Shown piece after piece: positions 25,210-33,881 of a DNA stretch of 33,968 nt (position 1 is its first letter; every line of letters starts with the position of its first letter). This stretch comes from Paenisporosarcina sp. TG20 (GTDB lineage Bacteria > Bacillota > Bacilli > Bacillales_A > Planococcaceae). The stretch lies in assembly GCF_000286315.1 (NCBI RefSeq), contig NZ_ALJG01000346.1, forward strand, positions 1 to 33,968, in the 5' to 3' direction. The position numbers were made by a program, and so were the translations under genes. Under the pieces are notes generated by a model. It was given only the letters and a program-made list of their open reading frames with translations. It was not told where the DNA came from and did not search any database.

Positions 25210-26295
25210 TTAGACAATTCCTTTACTTTGATATTCATTTATCAATCCTACTCCATCATTATGGTGCTTTATCTCTTGAATGAAATATTGTTCTATAATT
25301 CTTGTATCATCTGGATGGAATAAATGCGCCGATTTCTCTGCCCAAACAAAGGTTTTTCCCTTAGTCGATTTCAAGTGTTTGATATATTCTTCCACTAAAC
25401 ATCCATGCACATGAAAATCCTTTTTTCCATGTATGAAGGTAACGGGAATTACAAATTCCTTAACGGTATCTATAAAGTTAACCAGTGCCAGTTCTTCGAT
25501 GAAAGCTTGAGTATAAATGAGCTTGAAGCCATGATAATAAGTATTTACAATGTCCATTAGGGTATAATCTTCCGATTGAAACATAGGCTTCGTAACTCCA
25601 AGTAAACCTGGATGCCTTACATCTTTATCTGTATAAATCAATGTATTGAATTTTCGTTGCCATTTTCTTAAAAGCCCCCATTGCTGAAAACTTTCTACAA
25701 ATGGAGGCTCTCCAATCGATTCCAGTTCTTTTAATGCTTTGTTGTTTCCTCTGCGTTTTGCTTCTTCCTTTATCCAATTCAAGGCCAATTTATCATTTTC
25801 GGTCCAACTGACAATTTGTGATAAGCCTACATAAGAATAAAATTTCTCTGGATAGTTGGCTGCCAGCTGTAAACTAATCGTTGAGCCCCACGAATGTCCT
25901 GAAAGAAAAATTTTCTCTTGATTAAAACGTTGTCTTAAATAATCGGTAAGTTCATTGGCATCTGAAACAAATTGGCTAAAATTCAAAGACTCTGGTGCTA
26001 TGTTTTTATGATAAGACCTGCCTGTTCCGCGTTGGTCCCAAAATACAACTACATAATGCTTCACCAGTTCCTTAGTATTGGTGATAATGGTATAATCACG
26101 TCCTTTGGATGAAACACCCGGCAGCGGCATGGTTGGACCTCCATGGATCATTAAAAGAACGGGGTTATTTGGGTTCTCCCCTTGTAATAATATCGTTTGC
26201 TCTACCCCACCTAAATTGATTGTCTGAACAGAGCTTAAACCTTTTGCAGAAATGATATAGTCAAGCTTATTTGTAAAAATTCCCGCCACTTTCAT
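25210..26295 (-). CDS. Alpha/beta hydrolase (proline iminopeptidase-like, larger type)
   Basis: The 361-residue protein has HGGPT (51-55, oxyanion), WDQRGTGRS (86-94), the nucleophile elbow GHSWGS (S135), D293 in HGKKDFHVHG and H324 in KSAHLFHP, so the triad is complete. This is the pattern of S33 prolyl aminopeptidases and related esterases. Its helical cap (about 165-280) is larger than in the 16581-17432 hydrolase and the two are not close copies. There is no signal peptide. ATG 26295 follows AAGGGGG. Directly upstream lies a broken TetR-type regulator gene, probably its former controller. The substrate is unknown. Confidence 0.85.
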   Translation of the reverse strand: MKVAGIFTNKLDYIISAKGLSSVQTINLGGVEQTILLQGENPNNPVLLMIHGGPTMPLPGVSSKGRDYTIITNTKELVKHYVVVFWDQRGTGRSYHKNIAPESLNFSQFVSDANELTDYLRQRFNQEKIFLSGHSWGSTISLQLAANYPEKFYSYVGLSQIVSWTENDKLALNWIKEEAKRRGNNKALKELESIGEPPFVESFQQWGLLRKWQRKFNTLIYTDKDVRHPGLLGVTKPMFQSEDYTLMDIVNTYYHGFKLIYTQAFIEELALVNFIDTVKEFVIPVTFIHGKKDFHVHGCLVEEYIKHLKSTKGKTFVWAEKSAHLFHPDDTRIIEQYFIQEIKHHNDGVGLINEYQSKGIV

Positions 26296-26343
26296 TGCCC
26301 CCTTCTACTTATTTTCTTAACGCTCAACCTCCAATGAACAGCC

Positions 26344-26749
26344 CTATTTTTTAGTCAAGTTCGAGCCATTGTCGACCGTACTTTTGCCCTCCGCTTTAAG
26401 CATGTTGTACTCTAGAATCAAGGCAATCGAGGAATATTGATACTCAGTCGCCATCGTTCTTGGATTGCTTGGGGCCACTTTTCCATGCTGGATCAACTTC
26501 TCAAAAACAATCCTAAACAATCGACTGTTCTCCTCATAATCTCGTTCCGATAAATATCTTGAGCTATCGGGTGATGGAAAAGCTCAATATACATAATCCA
26601 CCATGTCGTCTTTATATTGATGGGATCATCAATATGCTGCATGAAGTTTTCAATTCCTTTTTCTAAAAACTCTTTAGAGTCATTGTCTCTACAATCCAAT
26701 CAATGTGCTCCATGGGTAGAAGGATTTTATCGGTTTCTTTGCGAAAGTT
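26344..26749 (-). pseudogene. Remnant of a TetR-family regulator gene
   Basis: Three consecutive pieces of one protein read in shifting frames. The first is NFRKETDKILLPMEHIDWIV in one frame, then SKEFLEKGIENFMQHIDDP to IYRNEIM in the next (open 26699-26493), then RLFRIVFEKLIQHGKVAPSN onward to a TAG at 26344. The pattern resembles the C-terminal ligand-binding half of a TetR/AcrR regulator. The DNA-binding half is missing and a stop precedes the first piece. At least two frameshifts are needed, so the gene is dead. It lies just upstream of the 25210-26295 hydrolase, which it may once have controlled. Confidence 0.6.
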
Positions 26750-26880
26750 CTAACTAGCTTTGTTATACATTCATTATTAGTTTAAAAGAGTATTAATAAA
26801 TCCCATGAAATATTCTGTGTCAATTCACTTTAAAGTTCGACAGTTTATATCTTCAATTTATTGGAAATCTCCTTTAATAC

Positions 26881-26908
26881 AAAAAAGAAATTCCATTAAA
26901 TGGAATTT
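26881..26908 (-). terminator. Terminator of the first usp gene
   Basis: A 9-bp perfect stem (26888-26896 with 26900-26908) with a 3-base loop runs into six T on the minus strand (A run 26881-26886). Confidence 0.82.
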
Positions 26909-26926
26909 ATTTTTATGAATTTCTAT

Positions 26927-27346
26927 TTATTTCACAACAAGAACTGGACAATCTGCACGTTTAATTACCTTGTGGCTGACACTTCCAAGCATCATTTCTT
27001 GTAATGTATTTAAACCGCGGCTACCAATAACCAGGAGATCAAACTTTTCTTTATTGGCATATTCGAAAATTGCGGGTCCCGGTACTCCATGAAGAATTAT
27101 CACTCGGTAGTTGATATTTTCTCTCTTAAGTAAATCCTCGATAGCAACTATCTTTTTTCTTCGTTTCATATTGAGTTCAACAGAACTTCCACTATGAAGA
27201 ACATCACTCTTAGACTGTGAGTAATCAGCAACTAAAACAACGGTTACCGTTGCATTCAAATTCAAGGAAGAGATTTTAATGACTTCTTTTGTTGCACGAA
27301 TTGAGTGCTCGGATCCATCTGCGGCAAGTAAAATTTTTTTAAACAT
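26927..27346 (-). CDS. Universal stress protein UspA (copy 1)
   Basis: The 139-residue single-domain cytoplasmic Usp has KILLAADGSEHS at the N-terminus and the ATP-binding pattern G-x2-G-x9-G-S in GSRGLNTLQEMMLGSVS (108-124), so it belongs to the ATP-binding group. By eye it is identical to copy 3 (29911-30330) at 106 of 139 positions with no gaps, so the two arose by duplication. ATG 27346 is preceded by a long leader with a possible sigma-B promoter. It is monocistronic, with a terminator behind. Confidence 0.92.
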   Translation of the reverse strand: MFKKILLAADGSEHSIRATKEVIKISSLNLNATVTVVLVADYSQSKSDVLHSGSSVELNMKRRKKIVAIEDLLKRENINYRVIILHGVPGPAIFEYANKEKFDLLVIGSRGLNTLQEMMLGSVSHKVIKRADCPVLVVK

Positions 27347-27503
27347 ATTTGTTATCCCCTTTTTAATGAGAATGATAGACTTCTAACCTTCAGCATCCCC
27401 ATTTAAATTTATGCTGGAATCCGATGAAAAATGCAGTGGTGTTAGTTCCACTAAGAGTTTTTAAATTGCAGGAAACATTATACTAAATAACAATCCCTTT
27501 TTA

Positions 27504-27528
27504 ACATCCAAAAAATTATTTTTTAAAC
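27504..27528 (-). promoter_or_regulatory. Possible sigma-B promoter of usp copy 1
   Basis: On the minus strand, GTTTAA (27523-27528), a 13-base spacer and GGATGT (27504-27509) are seen. The -35 is exact and the -10 matches at 4 of 6. A sigma-A type TATAAT lies nearby (27477-27482) without a good -35. Two hairpins (arms at 27435-27452 and 27392-27417) lie in the leader. Confidence 0.35.
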
Positions 27529-27592
27529 AAAACAAGAGAATATCTTAATATTTCACAAATGGAAACGATAAAAAACAATCTCTAATATCATG

Positions 27593-27601
27593 TGATATAA
27601 T
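27593..27601 (+). promoter_or_regulatory. Extended -10 promoter of the recombinase-like gene
   Basis: TGATATAAT is a perfect extended -10 (TGnTATAAT), 34 bases before the start codon. No good -35 is seen, which is acceptable for this promoter type. Confidence 0.5.
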
Positions 27602-27635
27602 AATAAGAAGTGAAATCTTGGAGGTCTAAAATTCA

Positions 27636-28178
27636 GTGAAATATGGATATATGCGTCCTTTCAGCGAAGAAGAAATTAATAAATTACAACATCAAGAACT
27701 ACTCAATATTGAACAAATTCATCTTTTCCAAGAAGAATCTTCAAGCTCTAAGGAACGTGTAGAATTAAACAAGTTGCTTACGATTATTAAAAGTGGAGAT
27801 GAACTATATGTATATAATCTGTATGTTCTAGCAAATTCCACAAGAAATCTTTTAGATCTATTACATACATTAAAAAATCAAAACGTATTAGTTCACTTTC
27901 TGGCAAATCAGATTGACACCTCTGATTCATCTTCTTTTTCTTTCCTATATATCTTAGAAGAACTAGCTCAGTTTCAATCAGAAGTCATTAGTGAGAAAAC
28001 TAAAATTGGTTTATTTGAGGCTCAAAAAAAAGGGAACAACGCTGGTCGTCCTAAAAAATCCATGTTAAGTATCAATAAAGCCATAGAGATGTTCCACAGC
28101 AAAAAGTTTTCACTTGAGGAGATTAAAGACGAAACAGGCATTAGTAAATCTACCTTATACCGAAATTTAGAAAACTAA
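27636..28178 (+). CDS. Serine-recombinase-like protein lacking catalytic arginines
   Basis: The 180-residue protein has the layout of small resolvases/invertases: a catalytic-like domain (1-110), the long helix AQFQSEVISEKTKIGLFEAQ (111-130), a GRPK hinge (137-140) and a C-terminal Hin-type helix-turn-helix (about 145-178, ending KSTLYRNLEN). The active site is degenerate. The YxRVS motif reads YMRPFS, so the Ser is displaced by one, and the DRLGRS loop reads YVLANS (63-68), so both catalytic Arg are gone. It is more likely a DNA-binding regulator than a recombinase. The start is GTG 27636 with GGAGGT. It sits divergently between usp genes on the opposite strand. No inverted-repeat crossover sites are seen. 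Confidence 0.75.
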   Translation: MKYGYMRPFSEEEINKLQHQELLNIEQIHLFQEESSSSKERVELNKLLTIIKSGDELYVYNLYVLANSTRNLLDLLHTLKNQNVLVHFLANQIDTSDSSSFSFLYILEELAQFQSEVISEKTKIGLFEAQKKGNNAGRPKKSMLSINKAIEMFHSKKFSLEEIKDETGISKSTLYRNLEN

Positions 28179-28212
28179 TAAATCCTATTTCACAAAAGAA
28201 ATAGGATTTATT
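28177..28212. terminator. Terminator of the recombinase-like gene
   Basis: A 15-bp perfect stem (28177-28191 with 28198-28212) with a 6-base loop overlaps the stop codon. A T-rich stretch follows. Confidence 0.8.
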
Positions 28213-28409
28213 TCTCTAACTAGATAAAGCTAAAACATTAAATCCGAAAAATTATTTTAGCCCATATACTTTTATTCTCCTTAACTGCCTCAAACTCCTA
28301 CCCAAAATCTATTTCACCATAAGTTTGAATCAAATCAGTAAAAGAATTCTGGTTTGAGATAATATATAAAATCATATATTATTATTGTATGAAAACTACA
28401 AATAAGTTT

Positions 28410-28826
28410 TTATTTCACAACTAAAACAGGAAGTTTTGCCATTTTCATGACTCTATGACTAACACTTCCCAACACCATTTCTTGTAAAGTATTTAATCCT
28501 CTACTCCCCATAATTAGTACATCATGAGGATAATGATTCACATATTTTATAATTTCAACCTCTGGATCTCCCTCTACTATTTTCACATTGTAAGAAACGC
28601 CGTTTTTCACAAATAATTCCTCAGTAGATTGTAATTTTTCTTCTCTCTTTTCACGTAAGAAACTTTCATCAAACTTAGTGTTGCCTGGAGCTTTTGAAAC
28701 TTTATTAGGATCTATAATATATAACAAGGTAATTTCCGTAAGTTCCGAAACTAGTTTAAGAGCAGATTCAGCAGCACGAAATGCATGTTTAGACCCATCT
28801 GATGCTAACAAAATTTTCGAATACAT
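28410..28826 (-). CDS. Universal stress protein UspA (copy 2)
   Basis: The 138-residue Usp has KILLASDGSKH at the start and GSRGLNTLQEMVLGSVS as its ATP-binding loop. It differs from copies 1 and 3 through most of the first 95 residues but shares their C-terminal block. The frame is open to ATG 28862, but GAGGGGGG lies 7 bases before ATG 28826 (MYSKILL), which aligns with the other copies. The exact cre site overlapping the longer frame also argues against the early start. Regulation by CcpA is likely. Confidence 0.9.
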   Translation of the reverse strand: MYSKILLASDGSKHAFRAAESALKLVSELTEITLLYIIDPNKVSKAPGNTKFDESFLREKREEKLQSTEELFVKNGVSYNVKIVEGDPEVEIIKYVNHYPHDVLIMGSRGLNTLQEMVLGSVSHRVMKMAKLPVLVVK

Positions 28827-28846
28827 ATACAGTCCCCCCTCAGTTG

Positions 28847-28862
28847 TTGTAACCGCTTCCAT
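28847..28862 (-). promoter_or_regulatory. cre site (CcpA) in front of usp copy 2
   Basis: The minus strand reads ATGGAAGCGGTTACAA, matching WTGNAARCGNWWWCAW at all 16 positions. A -10-like TATACT lies at 28885-28890, which puts the site just downstream of transcription start. This position normally gives glucose repression by roadblock. Confidence 0.7.
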
Positions 28863-28906
28863 TTAACAGAATTATTTTACAAACAGTATACTATCAATTT
28901 ATTTAG

Positions 28907-28927
28907 AAAAACCAGGAAAAGGTTTTT
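28907..28927 (-). terminator. Weak terminator after the methyltransferase gene
   Basis: A 7-bp stem (28907-28913 with 28921-28927) with a 7-base loop has T residues on both sides. It is AT-rich and short, so only a tentative call. Confidence 0.4.
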
Positions 28928-28996
28928 TTTCATTTCTTATAAACAATATAAAATTTAATGGCTATACCAAGTTTCTTTTTTGAGTAAGGACTTGTT

Positions 28997-29614
28997 TTAA
29001 TCTTCCTTCGTTTTACAAACTGCTATTCCCAATGGATAATGAATTGAATTACGTGGCGGTTCAATTAATACTCCTTTTTGATAATAGAACATAGTTTGAG
29101 GGTATGCATCAAATAAATGGTGAAACTCATCTACAGTTAACTGATGATAATGAAATTCAGCACTACATGAAGTTTCTCTTCCTTTTCCAAAAGGAGTAGA
29201 AAGCACGAGTGTTCCACCAGGCTTTAATCTGTTTAACAACTGTTGGAGAAATAATCTGTCATCTGAGACATGCTCAATTGTTTCGAAACTAATAATTGTA
29301 TCAAATAGACCTAGTGAATTCATAAAATTATTATCTTCTACACTCCCCTGTTTATATGAGACAAGGGGGTGGTAGTATCTTCCACGTGCATATAAAATGG
29401 CTTCAGATGAAACATCCACCCCAATAACAGTAGTGATGTTTTCTTTACGAGCCTTAGCAATCAATTGTGTACCAAAACCTGAACCACATGCCAGATCAAG
29501 TACTTCTCCTTTGGCATACTCAATTGAAAATTGATAACGAGCAATATGTTCTAGTAACAAACCATTCATAGGGTTCATTAAATCAGGTACAACTCTTTCA
29601 TCTGTTAATTTCAT
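28997..29614 (-). CDS. Class I SAM-dependent methyltransferase
   Basis: The 205-residue protein has a Rossmann methyltransferase core. Motif I is VLDLACGSGFG (38-48), the acidic residue at the end of strand 2 is in VIGVDVS, and the later motifs ISFETIEHVSDD and LKPGGTLVLSTPF are of the UbiE/Methyltransf_11 type. The N-terminal LTDERVVPDLMNPMNGLLLEH region is the usual lid. The substrate is unknown. ATG 29614 has a GGTAGGA site. It lies between two usp genes on the same strand but with its own 3' and 5' gaps, so is not clearly in an operon. Confidence 0.85.
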   Translation of the reverse strand: MKLTDERVVPDLMNPMNGLLLEHIARYQFSIEYAKGEVLDLACGSGFGTQLIAKARKENITTVIGVDVSSEAILYARGRYYHPLVSYKQGSVEDNNFMNSLGLFDTIISFETIEHVSDDRLFLQQLLNRLKPGGTLVLSTPFGKGRETSCSAEFHYHQLTVDEFHHLFDAYPQTMFYYQKGVLIEPPRNSIHYPLGIAVCKTKED

Positions 29615-29859
29615 GCATATTCCTACCTTTTCTAATTATATTTTTTCAATCCGAACAAAATGGGAATATTCCACATGGGGCTTGTTACTTTAAATTCGAT
29701 AAAACTAACCTTTTATTAATAGACAGATTTAACCTTTTTTAGTATTCTAAATAGATCCTTTTTGGGAAATTTCTACTTAAAATATAACATTACTTATTAA
29801 GATTTTCAAACTTTCAAAAACCTAATCAATATTGATTTCATCTTAATATTACATACAAA

Positions 29860-29895
29860 AAGAAAGCAACTGATTTTAAAATCAGTTGCTTTCTT
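29860..29895. terminator. Terminator of the sulP-usp operon
   Basis: A perfect 36-base palindrome (29860-29877 with 29878-29895) lies just after usp copy 3. T residues follow on the minus strand (A run 29857-29860). Confidence 0.85.
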
Positions 29896-29910
29896 ACCTT
29901 ACTGTTCTTT

Positions 29911-30330
29911 TTATTTCACAATGAGAACTGGACAGTCTGCGTGTTTAACCACTTTGTGACTTACACTTCCTAATAACATTTCTTGCAATGTATTTAAACC
30001 ACGACTACCTATAACAAGTAGTTCATGTTTTTCCCTATTAACGTATTCATTAATTGTTGGACCGGGTTCACCATGAAGAATTTCCACTTGATAGTTAACG
30101 TTTCCTTGTTTTAATAATTCTTCAACAGGTATTAACTTTTTTCTTCGTTTCATATCTAATTCAACTGTACTTCCACTATGCAAAACATCATTTTTCGCAT
30201 TTGAAAAATCTGCTACTAAAACAACGGTTACCTTAGCGTTTAAGTTCAATGATGCAATATTAATGACTTCTTTTGTTGCACGAAGTGAGTGCTCGGATCC
30301 ATCTGCTGCGAGTAAGATTTTTTGATACAT
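29911..30330 (-). CDS. Universal stress protein UspA (copy 3)
   Basis: The 139-residue ATP-binding Usp has GSRGLNTLQEMLLGSVS at 108-124, with G108, G111, G121 and S122 in the nucleotide loop. It is about 76% identical to copy 1 by eye. ATG 30330 lies 26 bases after the end of the SulP gene and a terminator follows, so the two are co-transcribed. Usp domains fused or linked to SulP transporters are known in bacteria, so it may sense ATP or stress for the transporter; this is inference. Confidence 0.92.
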   Translation of the reverse strand: MYQKILLAADGSEHSLRATKEVINIASLNLNAKVTVVLVADFSNAKNDVLHSGSTVELDMKRRKKLIPVEELLKQGNVNYQVEILHGEPGPTINEYVNREKHELLVIGSRGLNTLQEMLLGSVSHKVVKHADCPVLIVK

Positions 30331-30356
30331 TCTTTATTAACACTCCTATTAATTGA

Positions 30357-31820
30357 TTAATGAGATGACATCTTAGCGTCTTTATTATTATAAATCGCCA
30401 ATTTATCAACGAGTTTCTTACTGGTTGAATTTAATCCTTCTAATGTCACTTGATTATGATTTTCATAGTATTTCAACACTACTTTATCAATGGCACCGAC
30501 ACCAGAGTCATCCCATACATGGGTGTTGGAAAAATCAATGACGATTTGTTCACTCTTCACGTTAAAATCGAAGGCTTCTAAGAAGCTTTCAACTGAAGCA
30601 AAAAACAATTGACCTTCTATTGTGTAATGAATGGTTTCATTCAATAATTTTTTCTCTACTGTAACTTTAGAAATTTTTGCTACAAAGAAAATTGCACTTA
30701 AAATTACACCTGCAAAAACGCCTTTAGAAAGGTCATGAGTTATTACAACAACTAAGACCGTAGTTACCATTACAATGGAATCAGTAATAGGTGCTTTTTT
30801 TAAATAAGTAAACGAAGACCAATCGAATGTTCCAATAGCAACCATTATCATAATACCTACTAGGGCAGGCATTGGAATTTGAATAACTAATCCTCCAAGA
30901 ACAATGATAAGGAACATAAGGAATAGACCTGCAACCAGGGTTGACAAACGACCTCGTCCTCCGGATTTTACATTGATAACTGATTGACCGATCATCGCAC
31001 AACCAGCCATTCCTCCGAAAAATCCAGTAACAAAGTTAGCGATTCCTTGACCACGTGATTCCTTGTTTTTATCACTATCTGTTCCTGTCATATCATCAAC
31101 AATTGTTGCGGTTAGAAGTGATTCAAGTAAACCAACTATTGCTAATGCAAAAGAGAAAGGCAAAACAATCATTAATGTTTCTAAAGAAAATGGTACATTT
31201 GGAATGAAGAAAGAAGGAAGTGTTTGTGTAATCGTTCCTAAATCCCCTACCGTATTTAATTTAAAACCAGAAAAAATAGCAACTGCTGTTAATAGAACAA
31301 TTGCTATTAATGGTGCAGGAATAGCTTTCAAAAATCTAGGAAGAACATATACTATTACTAAGGTAATAGCAACAAACACATAGGTCATATTAGAGATTCC
31401 CAGGAAATGAGGAACTTGCGCCATGAAGATTAAAATGGCTAGTGCATTAACGAAACCAATCATTACTGCACGGGGTATGAACTTCATAACTTTTGCTACT
31501 TTGAAGACACCAAACAGGATTTGAATAACCCCAGTTAAAATAGTTGCTGCTAGTAAGTACTCAACACCATGTTCTGTAACTAATGGAACCATTAGTAACG
31601 CCATAGCCCCTGTAGCCGCTGAAATCATACCTGGTCGACCTCCGACAAAGGCGATAATGACCGCGATTAGGAATGATGCATAGAGTCCAACCATTGGATT
31701 AACACCTGCTATTATAGAAAAGGCAATGGCTTCAGGAATGAGGGCTAAGGCCACTACAATTCCTGCTAATACATCCCCTCGAATGTTGGAAAACCAATTT
31801 ACTTTTATAGTTTCTAACAT
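30357..31820 (-). CDS. SulP-family anion transporter with STAS domain
   Basis: The 487-residue membrane protein of the SLC26/SulP family carries sulfate, bicarbonate or other anions. The family signature is seen in [22 protein letters not shown] (about 28-49), and about 11-13 membrane segments run to residue 385. A short STAS domain (about 395-475) contains the conserved loop [15 protein letters not shown]. The ion cannot be told from the sequence. It is the first gene of a two-gene operon with usp copy 3. Its leader holds a 7-bp inverted repeat at 31850-31872. Confidence 0.9.
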   Translation of the reverse strand: MLETIKVNWFSNIRGDVLAGIVVALALIPEAIAFSIIAGVNPMVGLYASFLIAVIIAFVGGRPGMISAATGAMALLMVPLVTEHGVEYLLAATILTGVIQILFGVFKVAKVMKFIPRAVMIGFVNALAILIFMAQVPHFLGISNMTYVFVAITLVIVYVLPRFLKAIPAPLIAIVLLTAVAIFSGFKLNTVGDLGTITQTLPSFFIPNVPFSLETLMIVLPFSFALAIVGLLESLLTATIVDDMTGTDSDKNKESRGQGIANFVTGFFGGMAGCAMIGQSVINVKSGGRGRLSTLVAGLFLMFLIIVLGGLVIQIPMPALVGIMIMVAIGTFDWSSFTYLKKAPITDSIVMVTTVLVVVITHDLSKGVFAGVILSAIFFVAKISKVTVEKKLLNETIHYTIEGQLFFASVESFLEAFDFNVKSEQIVIDFSNTHVWDDSGVGAIDKVVLKYYENHNQVTLEGLNSTSKKLVDKLAIYNNKDAKMSSH

Positions 31821-31849
31821 GTTTTTATCACCTCATAAATTAATTTTTC

Positions 31850-31872
31850 GACTTTTAACTCTCATAAAAGTC
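31850..31872. promoter_or_regulatory. Inverted repeat in the sulP leader
   Basis: GACTTTT (31850-31856) and AAAAGTC (31866-31872) are perfect arms around 9 bases, 30 bases before the start codon. A sigma-B-like pair with one mismatch in each box (TTTTAA-N14-AGGAAT) lies further upstream, so stress control is possible but unproven. Confidence 0.3.
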
Positions 31873-32082
31873 ACGTATAAATCCACGAGATGTAGTGTAA
31901 CATGTACATTCCTAAAAAGGAACCATTTTAAAACACATTTTTATAGACGTTAAATTAATTAATAATTCAATTTTAAAAAATTCAAAGTATCCTGTATTTC
32001 TAAATCAAATTTATACATAGCCATTTGATTTTACCCAAATTCAACACTTGCCTAAGTGCCACCTTTTTTTGATACAAACTAT

Positions 32083-32925
32083 TCACTCACCTAACCATGC
32101 TAGTCCCACAGTTCCTCTTCCTGTATGCGCGCCAGGAACTGGGCTAAGTTCGGTAATAGAAAATCTGATGTTAGGAAATTGAGTTTGAAGTAAGCTTTTC
32201 CAATCAGTTGCTTCTTTCAAATTATCAGCATGAATCACTGTAGCCTCTTTCACATTGTCCTTATCAACTTCTAAATAGTCAGTCATTTTTGAGATCGCAC
32301 GTTTATGACTGCGTACTTTATCTGAAAGAATCGCACGTCCTTTATCAAATTTCATAACCACTTTCATGTTTAATAGCGTCGCGATTACTGATTGAGTTCC
32401 TGTGACTCGTCCACCTTTGTGAAGTTGTTCGAGGCTTCCTGGTGTTAAAAACAAACGGCCCTTTGCAGGAAGTGTCTTAATTGCTGAAACGATTTCATCA
32501 AAAGTTTTTCCTGATTGTTCAAGTGCCACAGCATGCTCAACCATTTTCCCTAGAGGAAAAGAACCAATTTGAGAATCCAGTATAAAAGCTTCTACTTCCG
32601 TCTCTTGAGCAGCTAAAAGTGCGCTACTGTAAGCTCCTGTAAGCGCACTAGTCGCATGAATGGCAATTACACGATTATATTTACCCTTGATTTCTTTAAA
32701 CAGTTCAATCATTTCTCCTGGAGAAGGTTGAGATGTTTTTGGCAACTCTTTAACTGAGGCAAGCTTTTCATAAAATTCTTTGGAACCAATTTCTACATTT
32801 TCCTTATAAGATGTTTTTCCAAAGATAATGTATAAAGGTACAACATATATATTATGTTGTTCGATAAATTCCGGTGATAAGGTTGCAGTAGAGTCCGTAA
32901 CCCAAGCAATATTTGACTGTTTCAT
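32083..32925 (-). CDS. DegV-family fatty-acid-binding protein
   Basis: The 280-residue protein is of the family's usual length. DegV proteins (FakB type) hold a fatty acid and can present it to the FakA kinase for phospholipid synthesis. WVTDSTATLSPE at the start, TSQPSPGEM (about 79-87), the ATSALTGAYSSA loop and GRVTGTQSV with a C-terminal TGRGTVGLAWLG are characteristic. ATG 32925 follows AAGGAGT at ideal spacing. It is monocistronic. I see no fakA in the window. Confidence 0.9.
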   Translation of the reverse strand: MKQSNIAWVTDSTATLSPEFIEQHNIYVVPLYIIFGKTSYKENVEIGSKEFYEKLASVKELPKTSQPSPGEMIELFKEIKGKYNRVIAIHATSALTGAYSSALLAAQETEVEAFILDSQIGSFPLGKMVEHAVALEQSGKTFDEIVSAIKTLPAKGRLFLTPGSLEQLHKGGRVTGTQSVIATLLNMKVVMKFDKGRAILSDKVRSHKRAISKMTDYLEVDKDNVKEATVIHADNLKEATDWKSLLQTQFPNIRFSITELSPVPGAHTGRGTVGLAWLGE

Positions 32926-33192
32926 AATAGTAACTCCTTTTTTAGTTGCATTTAAATTTTGGTAAAGAAGTGCATATTATTAGTATGATAATTGCAAAGA
33001 TTTTTGCCTAGGGGTATGTATCATGATAACTGTATTACAAATGTCATGTTTGAGGACTAATTGCAGAAATAGTCATAAAGTGTTAACAAACAGATTACAC
33101 AAAGGAAGACTAAAAGCATTTGTTGCATTTAATCTTGTCCTCTTTATAAAAATGCATACTTCATATACAACAAAGATACGTCGATTAAATAG
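32926..33192. other. Gene-free stretch before degV
   Basis: Only the degV ribosome site and AT-rich DNA are recognised here. A 65-codon plus-strand frame (33023-33220) has an AGGGG before its ATG but runs into a terminator and has no protein-like character, so it is not called. Confidence 0.4.
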
Positions 33193-33227
33193 AAAAAATC
33201 CAAGTCAGGATATAACATGACTTGGAT
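33193..33227 (-). terminator. Terminator of the NAD(P)-binding protein gene
   Basis: A 10-bp perfect stem (33198-33207 with 33218-33227) with a 10-base loop runs into six T on the minus strand (A run 33193-33198). Confidence 0.82.
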
Positions 33228-33236
33228 AATAAAGTT

Positions 33237-33881
33237 TTATACTGTTTTCAGAGCTTCTTCAATAGTTGTTTCCCCACTGATGAGGTCAAAGAATTTCTTA
33301 AATGTATGCCTTGCTTCCAAAGAAGCGATAATTGTTTTGGCAACATCTTCACGAGGGATACTACCTCTTTCAAGGTTTTCTGAAGCAGATATTTTCCCAG
33401 TGCCTCGTTCATTCAATAAACCGCCTGGTCGAATAATGGTGTAGTCCAGCTTACTTTGTTCCACTATTCTATCTGCATAATGTTTTGCTACATAATAAGG
33501 TGCCATTTCTTTATTCCAGTTTTCAGGACGATGTGCCTGGAGCGCACTGACAATAACAAACCGGTTGATACCCGCTTGTTCAGTAGCGGCTACTGTTTTG
33601 GCAGCTCCATCCAAGTCAATCAGTAATGTCTTATCATAGCCTGTATGTCCTCCAGAACCTGCAGTAAAGATAATTGCATCGCAACCTTTAGCCGCCTTCG
33701 CGATGTCTTCAATGCTACCTTCTAAACTTGCTATTGCGACATCAATGCCTTGTTGTTTCATTGTTTCTGCCTGCTCTTCTTTTCTAACCATAGCGCGAAC
33801 TGTGTGCTGATCACTTTTTTGTAAAAGGTCGATAAGGTGTTTCCCAATTTGTCCAGTTGCTCCTACTACGAATACTTTCAT
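33237..33881 (-). CDS. NAD(P)-binding protein, atypical short-chain dehydrogenase (NmrA/YwnB-like)
   Basis: The 214-residue cytoplasmic protein has an NAD(P)-binding Rossmann fold. VVGATGQIG (5-13) is the glycine motif, an Arg-rich RAMVRKEEQ follows strand 2 and favours NADP, and YYVAKHYADRIVEQS carries the Tyr-x3-Lys pair of the SDR superfamily. The domain ends with a helical cap typical of the NAD(P)H-binding 10 group. The frame is open to 33926, but AAGGAG lies 9 bases before ATG 33881 (MKVFVVGATG), the preferred start. The substrate is unknown. The gene is monocistronic with a terminator. Confidence 0.88.
   Translation of the reverse strand: MKVFVVGATGQIGKHLIDLLQKSDQHTVRAMVRKEEQAETMKQQGIDVAIASLEGSIEDIAKAAKGCDAIIFTAGSGGHTGYDKTLLIDLDGAAKTVAATEQAGINRFVIVSALQAHRPENWNKEMAPYYVAKHYADRIVEQSKLDYTIIRPGGLLNERGTGKISASENLERGSIPREDVAKTIIASLEARHTFKKFFDLISGETTIEEALKTV

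Noticed and set aside
32045-32067. Short hairpin followed by seven T on the plus strand
   Set aside because: The stem is only 5 bp, the T run is separated from it and no plus-strand gene precedes it.
33023-33220. 65-codon plus-strand frame with AGGGG before its ATG
   Set aside because: Its composition is not protein-like and it ends inside the terminator of the opposite gene; no promoter pair with good spacing.
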